Shown piece after piece: positions 59,182-64,000 of a stretch of DNA of 64,000 bases. Numbering within the stretch: the stretch's first letter is position 1; the number at the start of each line of letters is the position of its first letter. The position numbers were made by a program, and so were the translations under genes. Source of the stretch: Struthio camelus (Eukaryota > Chordata > Aves > Struthioniformes > Struthionidae); NCBI RefSeq assembly GCF_040807025.1, contig NC_090954.1, forward strand, positions 14,401,501-14,465,500, read 5' to 3'. The notes under the pieces were generated by a model. The model was not told the origin of the DNA and did not search any database. It saw only the letters and a list, made by a program, of their open reading frames with translations.

Positions 59182-60703
59182 CTTTAACACTCAAACTGAT
59201 TCCTCTTTTCCAGACTTAGATTTGAATTAAACTGGTATTCAGCTTCTTAGGTCTGTTTTGGCTTAGCCTGCTCAGACATGCCTGCAGGCGGATCCCATTA
59301 GCACTGCTCATCCCCCCCCCTCCATCTCTGTCGAGCTTCTGCCTGTGACCTGGAGGGTAATTAATGGTGTAAATGGGAACAAGCAGAGGCAATGCCAGGT
59401 GCTGAGGCTGTGAACACGCATTCAGGGCTTGCAGAGGCCATGTAGCTAAAGACAAAATAATACAAGTAGCCAGACAACTATATGTAAATATGCACCCACT
59501 CTTCTCTTAGAACTGTTGCAACTTCCATTTCCGTTATTTTTAGCAAATGCACAGATGCATTACGCATCTGATAATTCTTAGGGAAGGTCCCTGTCTAGTT
59601 GCTAAAATTTGTGTGTTCTGTGAAGCTTTTAATAGTTCAAATCCAACCTAGAAAATCACTGCAAGTCATATTGTACCTTTTCAGCAGTGCAGTGGAGAGC
59701 CTAGATCTTGCCTCTGCTACTTCGAATACTCAGGACGCCTCCATATAAACCACTAGGCCTAATTCAGCTTTTGCTAGTTTTGACTTTTTGTAAGTTTAAG
59801 TCATAGATCAAATCGACTAGCCAGTTGACGTGATGATGATCACAGCCGAGGCAACAGCCAAAATCAGAGTAAATTTTGCTGAACATATCCGTTAACAGCC
59901 CTGGTTAAGCAATTCCATATACAGAGAATTATCTACTACACCTAAGTACCACTGGTTACAGTATTGCAACAGGAAGTTACTAGATTTCAATACTAGAGAA
60001 ACATAACTGTTTGTAGGAAGATACATCCCACTGCCTTTATCTACAGCTGGAAAGGCAGACTGTGGTTAGCATTTGCAGAATTGATGGAGTTCCAGCATTG
60101 AAAAATGGCTGAATGAGAACGAAAGAGAAGCAGAATCCAGCTCCAACCTATCTGCATATAAACCTTGTGGTGAAACAACCTGATTAGAAGCATATATTTT
60201 AGCTATTCTGTGGCTGGCTAACTGGTAACACATCATACTGCTCTTGGGTGTGGATAGTACGGTCACAAGCCAGCGAGGCTACAGACCACCATGTCACTCC
60301 ATATCTCGTCCTACAAATGGGCTGGCAAACTAAGGGAAGGTATGAACTTTCTGAAGAATAAGGAATTTTACATACTAGGAGGTATTAAATAGCATATTGA
60401 AAATTAAACCCGTGAGTCTTTCTTCCTTGATAACTTCCTGGAAAAATATAGAGGTAATCTAAAATAATATACTTAGATTAATATGTTTATGTATGCACAT
60501 ATGCATGTCTATATTGCAAAGCATGGATATTGGAAATGCATATTTCTGCTTCCAAGGTGTTACAGGATTTCACGATTACTCACTTTAAATCCTCCCACCA
60601 CATAACTGCTTGAGTGAGAATTAGTTTTTGGTTCCTTTCCTTCTGTACAGTGTTAATTTCTTAATGTCAAATGGTGACATTGTTTTTGACACTCATAAAA
60701 AGT

Positions 60704-60721
60704 ATTAATTTGTAAATTAAT
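60704..60721. other. Palindrome with 8-bp homeodomain-type arms
   Basis: ATTAATTT GT AAATTAAT, in an AT-rich stretch. Confidence 0.65.
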
Positions 60722-61669
60722 TTATTTATAGGCTTCCCTATAGACTTCAGCACTAGCAAGTCTGAATGCCCTTCAAAAGTTGATAGGTGACACTGTCATA
60801 CCTCAGTCTATGACGAACAAACGAGGTCTTGTAATATTGATGCAGTGGGTTTAACCAAACATCCTGTTTTCCTTTGCTAGAAAGCCAATATGCCTTTTTT
60901 TTTGGCAAATCAATGCAAGTATGTTATTAACTGCAAACATAAGCTCAAATTATACTTTACAGCAGTTATGATTTAGTACATAACCAAACTAGTTCGTAAA
61001 GTCAATGCAAACCTTTCCATGTTGCTGTCATGGAAATCAGAGCAAATGTTTGCATAAGTAACAACATTCATAGCCTGATCCAGAAAGACCATTTCCCCAA
61101 TATCTTACCTGAATTGCATTTACTGAAAATGTAGCTAATTCCTTGTTTTCCCACCTGCACTGGACACAGAGTACTGTTGACTCTAAAGAGTGAGTCCTCT
61201 TCGCAACACTGCTTCACATTCAGGAAGACTGTGACCATGGCTTTTCTCTTCTGGTCTAAACAAACCCTATTTTTTACACTTTCCTTATGGATAAGGTTAT
61301 GCAAACTTCATTACAGAGACCAGCGAATACCATCTAATTTCTTCATATAATTTTTATTTTTCTATTTTTCTTTAAAAAAAATTGCGATACACAAAAGAGT
61401 ATTTCTGGATTTCTTCCCTCCCTATTCGAAACAGTAAGAATGCTACATTGCCTCAAAGTATTTACAAGGTGTTTCTGCTTGGAATTAGTGAGAAATATGT
61501 TTCTAACGATCTCCCTGCAGGCAGAAACCTATGGAGCTGGGAAATGTCTCTTAGTGGGGCTTGTTTGCAGTGAAATGGCAAGTGCGAAAGGGGATCTAGA
61601 CAGACCATCAAGGCTTTGGTCTGGCTCTCTCTAGCAACTTTTTCATGATCCGAATGGGCATTGATTCAA

Positions 61670-61721
61670 GATGTGTTCCTGTGGAGGGTAAACAAGATAT
61701 GTTCCTGTGCAGGGTAAACAA
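61670..61721. repeat. 26-bp tandem duplication (two units)
   Basis: Units 61670-61695 (gatgtgttcctgtggagg + gtaaacaa) and 61696-61721 (gatatgttcctgtgcagg + gtaaacaa) differ at two positions. Each ends in GTAAACA, the forkhead-factor core, so the duplication doubles a potential FOX site. Confidence 0.92.
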
Positions 61722-62448
61722 TAGCTCAAAGCAGCTGCTAATTAGCTTGGCTCTGTTCTGCTCTGCTTTTCATGTCTAGATACCTCCTTCAGAAATAAGA
61801 AGTACAAGGAAAACATCCAAGCAGAAGAATCAGAAGGCAAAGAAAAAGAAACAGATGGGGATTGCAAAAGAAAAACTAATAAGGAGAGACCTCATTTCAC
61901 AAAGCTTGTATAAAGTCGGATTGCATCTGTGCAAGAAACAGTGACTCAGAAAGAGATATCTGCAAAACTTGGTAGCCTCTTTCTCTCTGAGCCACACCTA
62001 CACTAACACACAAGGATCCCTTGTTTATGGCCACTGGAAACTTAGCTTTAAGCTTTCTACCTCTTTCCTCCCTTTTCTACAATGTACTGATTTGGGAAGC
62101 TGGGCTCTCCAGCTCACATCAAGAAGTTCATTGCTGAGTGCAAGTTCAGAGAAACTGCTTTGTGTTCCTGGAACAGCTTATGCCACACTTATTTTGAGAT
62201 ATCAGACGTGCTAATGTAGCTATTCTTTTATGTCTATTAATCATAGATACATATTAGTACCTAGTTTCTGGCCAAACGAGAGCCTTTCTAATATTGTTCC
62301 TATCCATCTGGCTGCACAGATGAAAATTCTTTTTTGGAACACTTGGATTTGTTCCCAGTGTAGGTAAGCAGGTAAATGTGTGTTTGTGGGTGTATAAGAG
62401 CACCAGAAATCTGCAAATCTGCAGAAGGAGTCACTCTTGCTTTAAAAA

Positions 62449-62462
62449 GAAAAAAAAAAAAA
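62449..62462. repeat. A-rich tract
   Basis: Run of about 12-14 A after aaaaag. Confidence 0.9.
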
Positions 62463-63448
62463 GGGATAGTGCTAAGAAGGATTGGGAATATTTCTCATTT
62501 TTCAAACCCTCAATTAGCAGGCATTTCTCTTCATAACTGATCCTAGAAGAAAAAGACCTTTCTTTCCTTGCACCACAGGGCTGAGAGTTCTCACTCCAAA
62601 TTGCTTGCTATTTACCTGAAAAGTGGAACTCTTCAAAGTTTACCAGAAGGAGGAAGGAACATCTCCAACAGTGCCAACTCAGCACACTAATTTGAATAAC
62701 ACCCCTTGTTAGCTTGCTTGTTACCTTGAGTGGAGACTCCAGAGCATTATCTAAATGCAGATTTTTGTCTTCTGCTTTGAGAACATCTCAGGTAATACTG
62801 AGCAGCTAGCTCTCTGCTATTAGCAGGTCTGCAGGCATTAACACGACAGTCATCTCACCTGCTAATTTCTCCTGCCAGTCTTTGCCTTATAGTGCCTTAT
62901 CTGCTAGCTTGTAACATAAGCATTTTCTTTGAGTAGCATCATCCGTTAGCAGTCAGTCTAATTTGATTGTTTCCAAATCCTAAAGGACAGCTGTCAGCCA
63001 CCTCCCTTGAACAGATTCGAAGGCTATAATCAACAGATCTTCTTAAAAAGAAGTTATTCAAAGTATAGCTTATCACGATTTAAAAAACTGTTCAGACAAT
63101 AAACTAGTCAATTTACTCTAATGGACAGCTGCAATCTGAGTATTTAGTGTCTCATTAATATTGACTGGCAAGATTTGAAAGAATTTGAATGTTATCGATG
63201 TCAGCTGCTAAACTGGCAGGACATGAAACATTCATGTTAAATATTTTTACTTGCACAGGAAGCTAATTCCAGTTTATTTTTTGAGGTGTTAACTGTTGAA
63301 ATTTTGGTTAAAACATGCACTTTGTGAATCTGTTCAGATTTCCCTTTGAAATAATCAGTTATTTCTCATAAGGCTGTAAAATAGTGGGGATTTCTACTGA
63401 TAAATTCCATCTGGGCTCTCTCTGCTTTTGGCATCAGCATGTCCTGCC

Positions 63449-64000
63449 TGGGAGAGCAGTGGATGTCTACCTGGACTTCAGCAAGGCTTTTGACACTATC
63501 TCCCATCACATCCTCATAGGCAAGCTCAGGGTGTGTAGGCTGGGTGAGTGGATGGTGAGGTGGATTGAGAACCTGCTGGATGGCAGAGCTCAGAGGGCTG
63601 TGATCAGTGGCACAGAGTCTTGTTGGAGGTCTGTAGCCAGCAGTCTCCCCTGGGGTCAATACTGGGTCCAGTATTGTTTAACTTATTCATCAGTGACCTG
63701 GATGAAGGGACAGAGTGCCTCCTCAGCAAGTTTGCTGATGACACAAAACTGGGAGGAGTGGCTGACACTCTAGGGGGCTGTGCTGCCATTCAGAGGGACC
63801 CAGACAGGCTGGAGAGATGGGCAGAGAGGAACCTCCTGAAATTCAATAAAGGCAAATGCAGGGTCCTGCATCTAGGGAGGAATAACCCCATGTACCAGGA
63901 CAGGCTGGGGGCTGACCTGCTGGAAAGCAGCTCCGCGAAGAAGGACCTGGGAGTCCTGGGGAACAAAAAGTTGACCATGAGTCAGCAATGTGCCCTCGTG
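63449..64000 (+). mobile_element. CR1 non-LTR retrotransposon fragment, 5'-truncated, runs off the window
   Basis: Translation of the + strand gives the characteristic reverse-transcriptase blocks of the CR1 LINE family of birds and other sauropsids. The block DFSKAFD (motif A, with the first catalytic aspartate) is at 63474-63494, and FADDTKL (motif C, the catalytic DD pair) is at 63731-63751. These are followed by the usual [18 protein letters not shown] region near 63805-63860. Similarity starts abruptly near 63449, inside the RT domain, so the upstream part of ORF2 and all of ORF1 are missing, which is typical 5' truncation of LINE copies. The element continues past the right edge, so its 3' UTR and terminal short repeats are not visible. 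The exact left boundary is uncertain by about 15 bases. CR1 identity is near certain; the subfamily cannot be assigned by eye. Confidence 0.96.
63459..64000 (+). pseudogene. CR1 reverse-transcriptase ORF remnant with a frameshift
   Basis: The frame that reads DFSKAFD stays in CR1 register until about 63645. There the stretch corresponding to the usual 'VPQGS' block is one base short, and the register moves to the frame containing the tca codon at 63656-63658. That second frame carries FADDTKL and stays open to the window edge. An in-frame loss of one codon also seems to have occurred just before the tyrosine of VDVYLDF, where CR1 normally has two valines. Left uncorrected, the first frame ends at a stop near 63773. 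The copy therefore cannot encode a working reverse transcriptase; it is a dead fixed insertion. Its good match to the family in both segments suggests a moderate age. Confidence 0.9.

Larger units (their letters stand above)
59182..63448. other. Noncoding up to the CR1 boundary
   Basis: AT-rich ordinary DNA with the 26-bp tandem duplication, the 60704 palindrome and a purine-rich stretch at 61790-61890. Frames do not exceed 81 codons. Confidence 0.6.

Noticed and set aside
1..64000. tRNA, rRNA, snRNA genes, CRISPR arrays and bacterial operons
   Set aside because: No tRNA B-box-type GGTTCGA word, no recognised conserved microRNA or snRNA sequence, no spaced direct-repeat array and no ribosome-binding-site organisation were seen by eye.

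Overview
The window looks like vertebrate nuclear DNA, most likely from a bird. The only clearly recognisable protein-coding relic is a chicken-repeat-1 (CR1) LINE fragment at the right edge, about 63449-64000. Recognisable interspersed repeats are otherwise very sparse, no Alu/B1/L1-type mammalian repeats were seen, and AT-rich DNA is punctuated by short CpG-rich islets. There is no prokaryotic gene organisation. The species cannot be named from the sequence.

No host protein-coding gene could be supported anywhere in the 64 kb. The open frames present are short, lack recognisable domains and mostly overlap frames on other strands. The longest, 220 codons on the minus strand at 38869-39531, has no recognisable motif. 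The window is therefore best read as a gene-poor intergenic region or the interior of a very large intron.

Layout. 1-12.6 kb: ordinary AT-rich DNA with simple repeats, two probable ancient interspersed-repeat relics (about 8.3 and 11.8 kb) and a 75-nt exon-like segment at 6.36 kb. 12.6-13.6 kb: a CpG islet followed by a possible hAT DNA-transposon relic. 13.8-17.1 kb: AT-rich blocks with many homeodomain-type TAAT motifs, resembling conserved noncoding elements. 18-24.6 kb: mixed, with two modest GC-richer ORF-bearing patches. 24.7-25.3 kb: the largest CpG island and the best promoter candidate, followed by a strong splice-acceptor-like site at 25.40 kb. 26-30 kb: MIR-like and CR1/L3-like ancient relics. 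30.4-31.3 kb: the most unusual structure, a diverged local duplication of about 110 bp followed by a palindrome-rich AT tract. 34.4-40 kb: an AT-rich block, a cluster of CpG islets, the longest ORF, and a strong acceptor-like site. 44.4-45.6 kb: two AT-rich blocks split by a CpG-dense islet with a CCGC microsatellite. 48.8-49.4 and 56.5-56.9 kb: further enhancer-like blocks, the second with a 16-bp palindrome around a TTACGTAA site. 57-63.4 kb: ordinary AT-rich DNA with a 26-bp tandem duplication. 63.45-64 kb: CR1.

If the region has a function, it is probably regulatory (distal enhancers, perhaps a noncoding transcript from the 24.7 kb island). That is inference: conservation, transcription and chromatin data cannot be seen here.
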